Counted from the first letter of the stretch, positions 7,391 to 13,918 are shown. The stretch is DNA of 22,647 nt from Methanomicrobiales archaeon (GCA_019136335.1 JAGVUK010000324.1:1-22647); one strand, 5' to 3'. Numbers and translations are program-made. The notes: generated by a model from the letters alone, not told the origin.

Positions 7391-7998
7391 ATCGCCCGGA
7401 CCTCCTGCAGGTGTGCGGCGACCTCTCCTGCCAGGGCCTCTGCGTCGACTCTCGCGGTGGGGTGGCGGGAGATCGCTCCCTTCTCGTCGACGCCGTTCAC
7501 CATCAGGTACCTGATATCCCTATTTCTGACGTCGATGACGTTGAAGAAGCACTTCACCGACGGGATCGCCGCGTCGAAGACGTAGTCCCAGTTCTGCCCG
7601 GCGGTTGAGAGGAAGATCCCGACCCGCTTTCCCTTCCGCTCCGGCGGGACGACCGGGAGGCGGAGGACATACTTCCGGGAGCGGAAGACCTGCGTCCGGT
7701 CGACCAGCACCTTCGCCTGCGCTGCAAGCCCCATGCAGTAGATGGGGGACGCGAGGATGATGCAGTCGGCCGCGACGATCCGGTCGTGGATGTAGTCCAT
7801 GTAGTCCCGCTGGACGCACCGGTTGAGCCTCTCGCAGACGTTGCACCCCCGGCAGGGCCGGATATCGACCTCCGGGACGACGATCTTCTCGACCGCCGCT
7901 CCTTCCCCCTTCATCGCATCGAGCACCCAGTCAAGCAGGGTCTCGGAGTTGCCGTGGCGGCGGGGCGAGGTCGCAAACGCGAGGACGTCAATGGTCAT
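7387..7998 (-). CDS. Iron-sulfur flavoprotein (Isf family), second copy
   Basis: A 203-residue paralogue of the downstream protein, with an FMN loop TSPRRHGNSET (10-20) and the cluster motif Cys49-x2-Cys52-x2-Cys55-x5-Cys61 in CRGCNVCERLNRC. The ASPIYCMGLAAQAKVLVDR block has an additional Cys near the flavin. The two copies share the overall layout, including FDAA in the C-terminal half, but differ throughout, so this is not a recent duplication. It sits 42 bases behind the peroxiredoxin gene, with a T-run between them, so it may be read from its own start or by partial read-through. The expected role is electron transfer from ferredoxin to oxygen species or to a partner protein; the four-base overlap with the next gene hints at a heteromeric complex. 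Confidence 0.9.
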   Translation of the reverse strand: MTIDVLAFATSPRRHGNSETLLDWVLDAMKGEGAAVEKIVVPEVDIRPCRGCNVCERLNRCVQRDYMDYIHDRIVAADCIILASPIYCMGLAAQAKVLVDRTQVFRSRKYVLRLPVVPPERKGKRVGIFLSTAGQNWDYVFDAAIPSVKCFFNVIDVRNRDIRYLMVNGVDEKGAISRHPTARVDAEALAGEVAAHLQEVRAI

Positions 7999-8024
7999 AC
8001 AGGGAGTATTGTCCAGTCGGAGGC

Positions 8025-8031
8025 AAAAAAA
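8025..8031 (-). terminator. T7 run (minus strand) after the peroxiredoxin gene
   Basis: Seven A on the plus strand, read as T7 in the peroxiredoxin transcript, nine bases past its stop codon. It could end, or only weaken, transcription into the two flavoprotein genes. Confidence 0.5.
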
Positions 8032-8040
8032 GTGTCGGGT

Positions 8041-8685
8041 TTAGATTTTCTTGAAGCAGAGGTACCAGTCTTTGCACTCGTAGCCTTCCTTCATCCTCTT
8101 CTCGATCTCCTCGGGTGTCTTTGGCGCCGGGACGATGACCTTATCGCCGGGCTGCCAGTTCGCCGGTGTCGCGACGCCGTGCGCATCAGAGGTCTGGAGG
8201 GCCTTCGTGAGCCTGAGGATCTCGGGCATGGAGCGGCCGTTGGACATCGGGTAGTAGAGCATGGCCCGCATGATGCCCTTATCGTCGATGAAGAAGACCG
8301 TCCGGATGGTGGACGTGCTGCTCTGTCCGGGGTGGATCATCCCATACTTCCTGGCGACCTGCATGTCGAGGTCGGCGATGACCGGGAACGGGACGTCGAC
8401 GCCCATCTTCTCCTTGATGTTCCTGATCCACGCAAGGTGCGAGTGGACGCTGTCGATCGAGAGGCCGACGAGCTGGACGTTCAGCTTCGCGAGCTCGTCG
8501 GCGATCCCGGCAAACGCCATGAACTCCGTGGTGCAGACCGGCGTGAAGTCGGCCGGGTGGGAGAAGAGGATGACCCACTTCCCCTTGAGGTTCGAGAGTT
8601 TCAGGCGGCCGTGGGTGGTCAGCGCGTCAAACTCGGGTGCCGCTTCGCCGATAACCGGCATCCGAACTACTTCTTCGGGTTCCAT
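8041..8685 (-). CDS. Peroxiredoxin, archaeal AhpC/Prx6-like
   Basis: Reduces hydrogen peroxide and alkyl peroxides in the cytosol. It is 214 residues long, the normal size for the archaeal Prx6-like group. The peroxidatic Cys51 lies in HPADFTPVCTTEF. Two further cysteines, Cys204 and Cys210 in CKDWYLC, match the C-terminal pair of the Aeropyrum peroxiredoxin, where they act in the disulfide cycle. Thr48 and the later Arg of the conserved site (RTVFFIDDKG region) are present. The frame is open upstream to 8886, but the start chosen is the ATG at 8685, which follows GGAAGTGA and leaves four bases after the preceding gene's stop. It is the fourth gene of a minus-strand run of redox genes. The reductant is unknown; the glutaredoxin-reductase fusion at 11716 is the best candidate in the window. 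Confidence 0.95.
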   Translation of the reverse strand: MEPEEVVRMPVIGEAAPEFDALTTHGRLKLSNLKGKWVILFSHPADFTPVCTTEFMAFAGIADELAKLNVQLVGLSIDSVHSHLAWIRNIKEKMGVDVPFPVIADLDMQVARKYGMIHPGQSSTSTIRTVFFIDDKGIMRAMLYYPMSNGRSMPEILRLTKALQTSDAHGVATPANWQPGDKVIVPAPKTPEEIEKRMKEGYECKDWYLCFKKI

Positions 8686-8689
8686 GGCT

Positions 8690-9052
8690 TCACTTCCGCG
8701 GGCGGTTGCCCAGGTACTCCTCAAGAGCGGTCTTGCCGTGGACGTAGGCCGGCATCCCCGCGAGCAAGAACGCGACCCTGAGCCCCTCCTCGATCTCCTC
8801 CTTCGATACGCCGAGACTCCCGGCACCCGCCATCTGTGCGCGGACGGCATGCCCGTCCCGGAGCGCGGCGGCGATCGCGATCGCAATGATCTTCTTCGTC
8901 TGTCTCGAGAGGGCGCCGTCGGCCCAGATCATCTGATCAAGCCCCATAACCTTCCCGTAGAGGTCGGGGTCCGTCTCTTTGAGGTCTTTGAAGATCACGG
9001 GGACTTTCCCGATCTTCTCTTCCAGTTTCTTCTGTTCCTCGCCCATGCCCAT
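8690..9052 (-). CDS. Carboxymuconolactone decarboxylase/AhpD-like protein without cysteines
   Basis: A 120-residue all-helical protein of the CMD/AhpD fold (DLYGKVMGLDQMIWADGALS, then the RQTKKIIAIAIAAALRDGHA helix). AhpD proteins reduce peroxiredoxins through a CxxC pair followed by a His in this region. Here the stretch reads RDGHAVRAQMAGAG and the protein has no Cys at all, so it cannot do thiol-disulfide exchange. It may be a scaffold, a lyase or a different enzyme. The start is set at the ATG whose A is the last base of the preceding gene's TGA (TGATG); a GTG three bases earlier and an ATG six bases later are alternatives. Its place between desulforedoxin and peroxiredoxin genes points to peroxide defence. 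Confidence 0.88.
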   Translation of the reverse strand: MGMGEEQKKLEEKIGKVPVIFKDLKETDPDLYGKVMGLDQMIWADGALSRQTKKIIAIAIAAALRDGHAVRAQMAGAGSLGVSKEEIEEGLRVAFLLAGMPAYVHGKTALEEYLGNRPRK

Positions 9053-9177
9053 CACTCTTCAAGCACCATCGGTTCGCCGCAGCAGACCAGTTCGCCGCCG
9101 CCGACCTCCAGAACCTGGACCACGTTTCCGCAGATCTCGCAGTGATAGATCTGCCCTTTTGCTGATACGTTCACCAT
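9052..9177 (-). CDS. Stand-alone desulforedoxin, 41 residues
   Basis: Cys13-x2-Cys16 and the adjacent pair Cys32-Cys33 in YHCEICGNVVQVLEV...GELVCCGEPM match desulforedoxin and the N-terminal domain of desulfoferrodoxin, where four Cys bind one iron (FeS4). In Desulfovibrio gigas the free protein is also about 36 residues. Here the gene stops right after the iron-binding domain and no superoxide reductase domain follows in any frame, so this is a free small electron carrier and not a truncated superoxide reductase. A good ribosome site (GAGGTGAGAGGA) directly precedes the ATG. Its stop overlaps the next start as TGATG. It is easily missed by gene finders because of its size. Confidence 0.9.
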   Translation of the reverse strand: MVNVSAKGQIYHCEICGNVVQVLEVGGGELVCCGEPMVLEE

Positions 9178-9192
9178 TCCTCTCACCTCGTA

Positions 9193-9438
9193 CTACTCGG
9201 TCTTGGTCTTCCTCTCAGGGGGATGCATGACATCCTCCGGTGTTTTGATGTCCGGCCTGATGTGGGTCATCGGGAGGCAGTTGTACATCTCGCAGGCGCA
9301 GGTCGGGCACCTGACGAGATCCTCGTCGGTGCTGCCGATCCGGACCTCTCTCCCGCAGTCGATGCAGATGAACCGTCCGGGGCCCGGCTTCTCTCCCGCT
9401 TTCGCAGTCTTTCTGGTTCCTGGTTCGGCCACAGGCAC
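9193..9438 (-). CDS. Small zinc-ribbon protein
   Basis: An 81-residue protein with a basic, Gly/Pro-rich N-terminus and a metal-binding centre. Cys25-x2-Cys28 (FICIDCGREV) and Cys44-x2-Cys47 (VRCPTCACEMYNC) form a likely zinc or iron ribbon, with extra Cys49 and Cys54. I do not recognise a named function. It is the first gene of the redox run; the desulforedoxin start follows 15 bases after its stop. The start is GTG, since no ATG lies nearby; a TATA-like box about 27 bases upstream supports it as a leaderless start. It could be a rubredoxin-like carrier or a regulator of the operon. Confidence 0.82.
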   Translation of the reverse strand: MPVAEPGTRKTAKAGEKPGPGRFICIDCGREVRIGSTDEDLVRCPTCACEMYNCLPMTHIRPDIKTPEDVMHPPERKTKTE

Positions 9439-9464
9439 TCACCAGAGCGATCATATCGTTTCAA

Positions 9465-9473
9465 GGTATTTAG
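9465..9473 (-). promoter_or_regulatory. Promoter of the redox operon, with adjacent palindrome
   Basis: On the minus strand CTAAATACC lies about 30 bases before the GTG of the zinc-ribbon gene, the spacing for a leaderless start. Between the box and the start is a perfect short palindrome CGAT-CAT-ATCG (9448-9458), a possible operator over the transcription start. Confidence 0.5.
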
Positions 9474-9527
9474 CAGTATCCTCCCCGGCAAGGCCGGCGC
9501 AGGCTCCGGGGTCCCGGAACGCCGCAT

Positions 9528-9539
9528 CTTATTAATAGG
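9528..9539 (+). promoter_or_regulatory. TATA box of the third flavoprotein gene
   Basis: CTTATTAATAGG is centred 27 bases before the ATG at 9560, a typical archaeal layout with a leaderless message. This favours 9560 over the GTG at 9545. Confidence 0.65.
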
Positions 9540-9559
9540 CCCGTGTGCAACCCAGAATC

Positions 9560-10168
9560 ATGCGAAAGAAGGTTATCGCTCTGCTCGGGAGCCCGCTCCT
9601 TCACGGCAACACCGCCCGCCTCCTCGACGAGGCCGTCCGGGGGGCAGAGGAGGCCGGGTGCGAGGTCGAGCGGATCGCGGTCGCGCACCTCGATATTGCG
9701 CCCTGCATGGAGATCTTCTACTGCCGGGAGAACGAGACCTGCCGGATCGGGGACGAAATGATCGGGATATACGACAAATTTCGGGAGATGGACGGCCTGA
9801 TCATCGCCACCCCCGTGATGACGATGGGGATCCCCGGGAGACTCAAGTCGTTCATAGACCGGTTCCAGGTCTTCTACATGGCCAAATACCACCGCGGACA
9901 GTCCTTTGTCACCCCCGGGCGGCGAAGAGAACGGAAGATGCTCTTCATATCGATCGCGGGGATGAACCTCCCGACCGTTTTCGAGGGTGCAAAGATGACC
10001 GCGAGAGCGTTCGGCGAGATCATCGACTGCCCCTACTGGGACGAGGTGCTCCGAAACGACATGGACACAATTCAGGATATCAGGACACGGCCGGAGGTGA
10101 TGGAGGCGGCGTACCGGAAGGGCTATGAACTCGGGCGGCTCCTCTCCGGCGGTGGGGCCTCAGGGTGA
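9560..10168 (+). CDS. Flavodoxin-fold Isf-like protein with an altered cluster motif
   Basis: A 202-residue member of the same family as the genes at 6764 and 7387, with FMN loop LGSPLLHGNTA (9-19) and ATPVMTMGIPGRLKSFIDR. The cluster motif differs: Cys49, Cys55 and Cys61 keep positions one, three and four of the C-x2-C-x2-C-x5-C pattern, but position two is Ile52 (PCMEIFYCRENETC). It may carry a three-ligand cluster, use another ligand, or have no cluster and work as an FMN reductase only. The ATG is placed 27 bases after a TATA box. The gene diverges from the redox operon across a 120-base shared promoter region, so common control is likely. Its last nine bases overlap the end of the convergent transporter gene. 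Confidence 0.9.
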   Translation: MRKKVIALLGSPLLHGNTARLLDEAVRGAEEAGCEVERIAVAHLDIAPCMEIFYCRENETCRIGDEMIGIYDKFREMDGLIIATPVMTMGIPGRLKSFIDRFQVFYMAKYHRGQSFVTPGRRRERKMLFISIAGMNLPTVFEGAKMTARAFGEIIDCPYWDEVLRNDMDTIQDIRTRPEVMEAAYRKGYELGRLLSGGGASG

Positions 10169-11026
10169 GTCGTCGGGCTCAATATGGACGACAACCTCAG
10201 CGAGCCCCGGCACCGTCTCTTTGAGCCGCCGCTCTACCTCATCGGAGACCACGTGGGCCGCGGCGACGGGGAGAGCCGGGTCGACGGTGATGTGAATGTC
10301 GGCAAAGATCTCGCCCGGCTTACCCCGGCACCGGAAGTCGTGGTACCCGGCTACCCCCGGGGTATCCATCACCACGGCCCGGACGAGCGCCGGGTCGCAG
10401 GGGAGGTTCATCGAGTCGGTGAGGACCTGTGCGGCCTCGTAGAGGATCCCGATGCCCATCCTCGCGATGAGGAGGCCGATGGCAAACGCGATGATCGGGT
10501 CAGCCTCGGGGTAACCGAGCCTGACCGCGAGGAACCCCCCAAGGACGGCGATGGAGACGAAGACGTCGCTTCTGGTGTGCAGGGAGTCGGCGATGAGGAT
10601 CTGGCTCTGGTACTCCTCGCCCCGCCTCCGCTCGTAGGTGGAGACGGCGATATTGATGACGAGCGTCCCGACCATAACCGCCACGGTGACGGGGGTGATC
10701 GCAGGGGTGACAGGATTGACAAGCCGCCGATATCCCTCGAGGAAGATGCCGGCGGCGGTCAGGAGGAGCATCGCCCCGATGACGAGGGTCCCGAGGGTCT
10801 CGATCTTGCCGTGGCCGTAAGGGTGCTCCGGGTCGGGGGGTTTTCCTGCAAGGCGTATGGCAATGATGCCGACGATGTTTGAGAAGGAGTCGAACCCCGA
10901 GTGGAGGGCATCCGCCACCATGCTCACCGACCCGGCAATGATGCCGAAGGCCGCTTTCGCGACTGCAACGGCGAGGTTTAAGATGAGGACGATGATGAAG
11001 ACCCGCTGTACCCGGTCACCCCGCAT
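10160..11026 (-). CDS. Cation diffusion facilitator family transporter
   Basis: A 288-residue membrane transporter that exports divalent metal (Zn, Fe or Mn) in exchange for protons, with six hydrophobic segments in the first 215 residues and a cytoplasmic C-terminal domain (about 215-288). Metal-site motifs are present in both key helices: Asp39, His42 and Asp46 in ADALHSGFD, and Asp147, His150 and Asp154 in ADSLHTRSD, giving an HxxxD/HxxxD set. HPYGHGK (68-74) is a family signature. The substrate cannot be fixed from this; an iron or manganese role would suit the redox neighbours. The gene converges on the flavoprotein gene with a nine-base overlap of the 3' ends and diverges from rubrerythrin through a shared TATA block; its message would have a leader of about 30 bases. 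Confidence 0.95.
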   Translation of the reverse strand: MRGDRVQRVFIIVLILNLAVAVAKAAFGIIAGSVSMVADALHSGFDSFSNIVGIIAIRLAGKPPDPEHPYGHGKIETLGTLVIGAMLLLTAAGIFLEGYRRLVNPVTPAITPVTVAVMVGTLVINIAVSTYERRRGEEYQSQILIADSLHTRSDVFVSIAVLGGFLAVRLGYPEADPIIAFAIGLLIARMGIGILYEAAQVLTDSMNLPCDPALVRAVVMDTPGVAGYHDFRCRGKPGEIFADIHITVDPALPVAAAHVVSDEVERRLKETVPGLAEVVVHIEPDDSP

Positions 11027-11080
11027 ATATGGGACTGTGGTGCTCCAGTGGCATAGGGTTTCCGGGGTCGCCAGGTGAAA

Positions 11081-11090
11081 GATATTTAAC
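11081..11090. promoter_or_regulatory. Two-way TATA block between transporter and rubrerythrin
   Basis: GATATTTAAC reads as GTTAAATATC on the other strand, so it can serve both directions. The plus-strand start would fall near 11113, just before the rubrerythrin ATG at 11116; the minus-strand start near 11058. Only one such block exists between the genes, suggesting shared use. Confidence 0.55.
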
Positions 11091-11115
11091 AGGGTACTCC
11101 TGAAATAATTAAGTT

Positions 11116-11616
11116 ATGCCGACAGATGAGAACGCTCAGAACGCGTACGCCGGGGAGTCCCAGGCGAACCGGAAATACTCGGTCTTTGCCGAGAAAGCAG
11201 CCGCTGAGGGTTACCCGGTGGTCGGGAAACTCTTCCGGGCGGCAAGTGAGGCGGAAGCCATCCACGCAAAGCGTCTCCTCTTCATCAAAAACGCCGTCGG
11301 GAGCACCGAAGAGAACCTGAGAGGCGCAATCGAGGGGGAGAACTACGAGTTCACGACGATGTACCCCGCGTTTGTTGAAGAGGCGAAGAAGGAGCGGAAG
11401 AACGAGGCCGCGATCGTCTTCACCCACGCTATGCGCGCGGAAGAGGTGCACGCAAACCTCTACCTCCAGGCACTTGAGGCTGTCCGGGAAGGAAAGGATA
11501 TTGGCGTGGAGAAGATCTACCTCTGCCCGGTCTGCGGCAACATCGAGCTTGGAGCGGCACCGGAGAAGTGCCCCATCTGTGGGGTTCCGGACCGGATGTT
11601 CCGCGAAGTCCAATAA
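11116..11616 (+). CDS. Rubrerythrin
   Basis: A 166-residue cytosolic peroxidase that reduces H2O2 at a di-iron site with electrons from a rubredoxin-like domain. The four-helix domain has Glu14 (AGESQAN), Glu47 with His50 (EAEAIH), Glu75/Glu78 (ENYE), Glu88 and Glu109/Glu110 with His112 (EEVH) as iron ligands or candidates. The C-terminal rubredoxin domain has Cys137-x2-Cys140 and Cys152-x2-Cys155 (YLCPVCG...KCPICGVP). The length is slightly short of classical rubrerythrins (about 190). The ATG lies close to the inferred transcription start. The gene stands alone, with a T5 run behind it, next to the glutaredoxin-reductase fusion. Confidence 0.96.
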   Translation: MPTDENAQNAYAGESQANRKYSVFAEKAAAEGYPVVGKLFRAASEAEAIHAKRLLFIKNAVGSTEENLRGAIEGENYEFTTMYPAFVEEAKKERKNEAAIVFTHAMRAEEVHANLYLQALEAVREGKDIGVEKIYLCPVCGNIELGAAPEKCPICGVPDRMFREVQ

Positions 11617-11622
11617 CCCCTC

Positions 11623-11627
11623 TTTTT
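11623..11627 (+). terminator. T5 run after rubrerythrin
   Basis: CCCCTCTTTTT six bases past the stop codon; a weak T-run terminator before the next promoter at 11682. Confidence 0.35.
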
Positions 11628-11681
11628 CCGTCCTGCACCGCTCCGGCCGGATCCCCGGAGCCGCCCGGCTCGCCCTCCACA

Positions 11682-11691
11682 AGTTAAATAG
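11682..11691 (+). promoter_or_regulatory. TATA box of the glutaredoxin-reductase gene
   Basis: AGTTAAATAG is centred about 28 bases before the ATG at 11716, the layout of a leaderless message. Confidence 0.6.
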
Positions 11692-11715
11692 GGCTCCCGG
11701 ACTATCCTCTTCTTC

Positions 11716-12894
11716 ATGGCAGGTGTGAAGGTCTATACGACGGAGAACTGCCCCTACTGCCGGATGGTCCAGGCATTTCTTCGGAAGTACAATGTCGAAT
11801 ACACGACCGTCGACGTCGGGAGAGACCGTGAGGCAGCGCGGGAGATGATCCGGGTCTCGGGGCAGCGGGGGGTGCCGGTCACGGTCTTCGGCGATGAGGT
11901 GATCGTCGGGTTCGATGCAAAGAGGCTCCGGGAACTCTTCGGGACGCCGGTGACGGACGGGGTCTATGACGTGGTCATCGTGGGAGCGGGGCCGGCGGGG
12001 CTGACGGCCGCGGTCTACTGTGCGAGAAAACTCATGAAGACCGTCGTCGTATCGGAGAATATCGGCGGCCAGGCAACCTGGAGCTGGGCGATCGAGAACT
12101 ATATGGGGTTTCGGATGATCACGGGGGAGGACCTTATCGGGAAGTTCGAGGAGCAGGTCCGCGGGCTCGACGTCAGCCTCGAGCTTGACCGGGTCCAGAG
12201 TATCCGGAAAGAGGGTGATCTCTTCCTTGTCCGGACGGCCCCGGGGAACGCCTTCCGCTGCCGGACGGTCATCCTCGCCCCCGGGAAGCAACCCCGGACC
12301 CTGGGGCTCCCGGGTGAGGACCGGTTGATCGGGAGAGGCATCTCCGTCTGCTCGACCTGCGACGGCCCGCTCTTCCGTGACCGGCCCGTCGCCGTCGTCG
12401 GCGGGGGGAATGCGGCGATCCAGACTGCCATCGAGATGGCAAAGATCGCAAGTTCCGTGGCCCTGATCGCCAGGGGGGCTCTCCGGTGCGACGAGATCTA
12501 CGTCAACCGGGCAGAGGAGACGGGCGTGCGGGTCTTCCTCCATCACGAGGTGGCGGAACTCCACGGTGATGCGGCCCTGACCGGGGTCACGATCCGCGAC
12601 CGCGAGACCGGGAAGGCGACGACTCTCGGTGTGGAGGGGCTCTTCCTTGAGATCGGGCTTGTCCCGAATACGGGGTTCCTCGGGGACCTGGTGGCGCTGA
12701 ACGAGCGGGGCGAGATCCTCATCGACGAGAACAACCACACGCGCGTCGACGGGGTCTTTGCGGCCGGCGACGCGACCTGCATCAAGGGCAAACAGATCAT
12801 CATCGCCGCGGGCGAGGGGGCGAAGGCGGCGCTCGCGGCGCACGAGTACCTCCTCGGGCAGGGGCTCTCCCGCGCCCCCACACCGCCGGCCTGA
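11716..12894 (+). CDS. Glutaredoxin-thioredoxin reductase fusion
   Basis: A 392-residue fusion of an N-terminal glutaredoxin/NrdH-like domain (about 1-76, redox site CPYC at 12-15, cis-Pro in GVPVTVFG) and a thioredoxin-reductase-like flavoprotein (about 83-383). The FAD site is VIVGAGPAG (87-95), the active disulfide is Cys212-Ser-Thr-Cys215, the pyridine nucleotide loop is VVGGGNAA (227-234) and the FAD tail motif is GVFAAGDAT (346-354). The reductase can presumably pass electrons to its own glutaredoxin head, as in AhpF, which feeds peroxiredoxin. The HRRxxxR signature that binds the NADPH phosphate in thioredoxin reductases is missing: that stretch reads LIARGALRCDE (250-260). NADH or another donor is therefore more likely than NADPH. 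A TATA box 28 bases upstream supports the start. Confidence 0.95.
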   Translation: MAGVKVYTTENCPYCRMVQAFLRKYNVEYTTVDVGRDREAAREMIRVSGQRGVPVTVFGDEVIVGFDAKRLRELFGTPVTDGVYDVVIVGAGPAGLTAAVYCARKLMKTVVVSENIGGQATWSWAIENYMGFRMITGEDLIGKFEEQVRGLDVSLELDRVQSIRKEGDLFLVRTAPGNAFRCRTVILAPGKQPRTLGLPGEDRLIGRGISVCSTCDGPLFRDRPVAVVGGGNAAIQTAIEMAKIASSVALIARGALRCDEIYVNRAEETGVRVFLHHEVAELHGDAALTGVTIRDRETGKATTLGVEGLFLEIGLVPNTGFLGDLVALNERGEILIDENNHTRVDGVFAAGDATCIKGKQIIIAAGEGAKAALAAHEYLLGQGLSRAPTPPA

Positions 12895-12927
12895 TGAGTG
12901 GATGCGCCGACAGGATGGAGAGGACGT

Positions 12928-13911
12928 ATGGTGCTCGAGGAGATGCTTATCATCCGCGGCCCTATCGATACCCCGGAGATCGCGCGTGCCTTCAGGGAGG
13001 CCGGTATGCCGGCACGCATCACGCAGACTGTTGTCCTGGAGGGTCTGGTTGCTGCAAAAGGGACAATCGGGGATATTAAGGCGCTGCTGAGGGAAGAGGT
13101 TTCACGGGTCGAGAGACTCCGCGAAGAGTTCATGATTGAGGAGGGCGGTGAAGAGAGCGACGCCGAAGAGGGTGGAGATACCGGGCCCGGGCGGCTGTAC
13201 AACCCCTTCCTCGTTACGGTGGAGCGTATTGCGGAGGATATCGTCGAATTCATGGCGAAATACCAGCCCGGGGATCTTGTCCCCATGGACGACCTCAAAG
13301 AGTGGATGGTGCCGTCCGCCGGGGCCGCCCCGGGAGAGGAACCGCCGGATACCCTGGAGTCCGCGTTGCACAAGGTGATGGCGTTCTCCACGCTGGACGA
13401 GAACGGCCTGATCAAGGCTGAGGGTGAGGCAGTGGTCGTGCAGGGTCGTATGATCCTTGAGGATATCGTCATCACCCTTCCGGGTGACGCCGTCGAGGAT
13501 ATCGACCCGGAAATACTCAAAGAGCACGGTGTCCTGACGGAGATGACCGTCACCCCGGTGCCTGAATACCTGCTGGAGTTCGGCCCTGAGGCTATCCTCG
13601 AGGGGGATCTCGACAGGATCGACGAGATTGCCGATGACCTTGAGATCGATGAGGAGGAGTACGAGTCGTTCCGGGCGGGCGTCTCCTTAAAGAGGGTCGT
13701 CATCGGGAGAACCCTGGAGATCCTCGAAGGACGCGGAACGCTGACACCGGCGGAGGTTGCGGAGGCCCTCGGGAGCAGCGCAGTGGAGAGCGCTGGAGAA
13801 GGCTGGAAGATCGTGCTGGAACTCACTCCCGAGTTCGTGAAAGGGCTCCTCAACGATCTCAAGAAGGTCGGGCTGGTGCGCAGGAAGGGTGAAAAGTTCC
13901 GCGCGATCTAG
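12928..13911 (+). CDS. Acidic protein of unknown function, possible winged helix at the C-terminus
   Basis: A 327-residue soluble protein that I do not recognise. It is strongly acidic, with a Glu/Asp/Gly-rich linker near residue 70-85 (EEGGEESDAEEGG). It has no signal peptide or membrane segment. The N-terminus (LIIRGPIDTPEIARAFREAG) and the C-terminal 70 residues (LTPAEVAEALGS, then LNDLKKVGLVRRKGEKFRAI) have the helix pattern of winged-helix or helix-turn-helix domains, with a basic end. The start is set at ATG 12928 because GGAGAGG lies five bases before it; an in-frame GTG exists at 12898. It follows the reductase gene by 33 bases on the same strand with no promoter between, so it is probably co-transcribed and could be linked to redox control. 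A transposase remnant begins seven bases after its stop. Confidence 0.85.
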   Translation: MVLEEMLIIRGPIDTPEIARAFREAGMPARITQTVVLEGLVAAKGTIGDIKALLREEVSRVERLREEFMIEEGGEESDAEEGGDTGPGRLYNPFLVTVERIAEDIVEFMAKYQPGDLVPMDDLKEWMVPSAGAAPGEEPPDTLESALHKVMAFSTLDENGLIKAEGEAVVVQGRMILEDIVITLPGDAVEDIDPEILKEHGVLTEMTVTPVPEYLLEFGPEAILEGDLDRIDEIADDLEIDEEEYESFRAGVSLKRVVIGRTLEILEGRGTLTPAEVAEALGSSAVESAGEGWKIVLELTPEFVKGLLNDLKKVGLVRRKGEKFRAI

Positions 13912-13918
13912 ATCTGGA

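Noticed and set aside
7786..8781. A 331-codon plus-strand frame across the peroxiredoxin gene
   Set aside because: Antisense shadow of two clear coding genes with no start signal.
8686..8886. N-terminal extension of the peroxiredoxin to 281 residues
   Set aside because: The extra 67 residues are Arg/Ser rich and overlap the CMD-like gene; the family begins near the ATG at 8685.
11086..12843. A 585-codon minus-strand open frame opposite the fusion reductase and rubrerythrin
   Set aside because: It runs across two clear genes on the other strand, has an Asp/Arg/Leu/Pro-rich composition typical of antisense frames, and no recognisable domain.
12543..13862. A 439-codon minus-strand frame opposite the acidic protein
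   Set aside because: Ser/Arg/Pro-rich antisense translation that crosses the end of the reductase gene; the plus-strand gene has a ribosome site and sensible composition.
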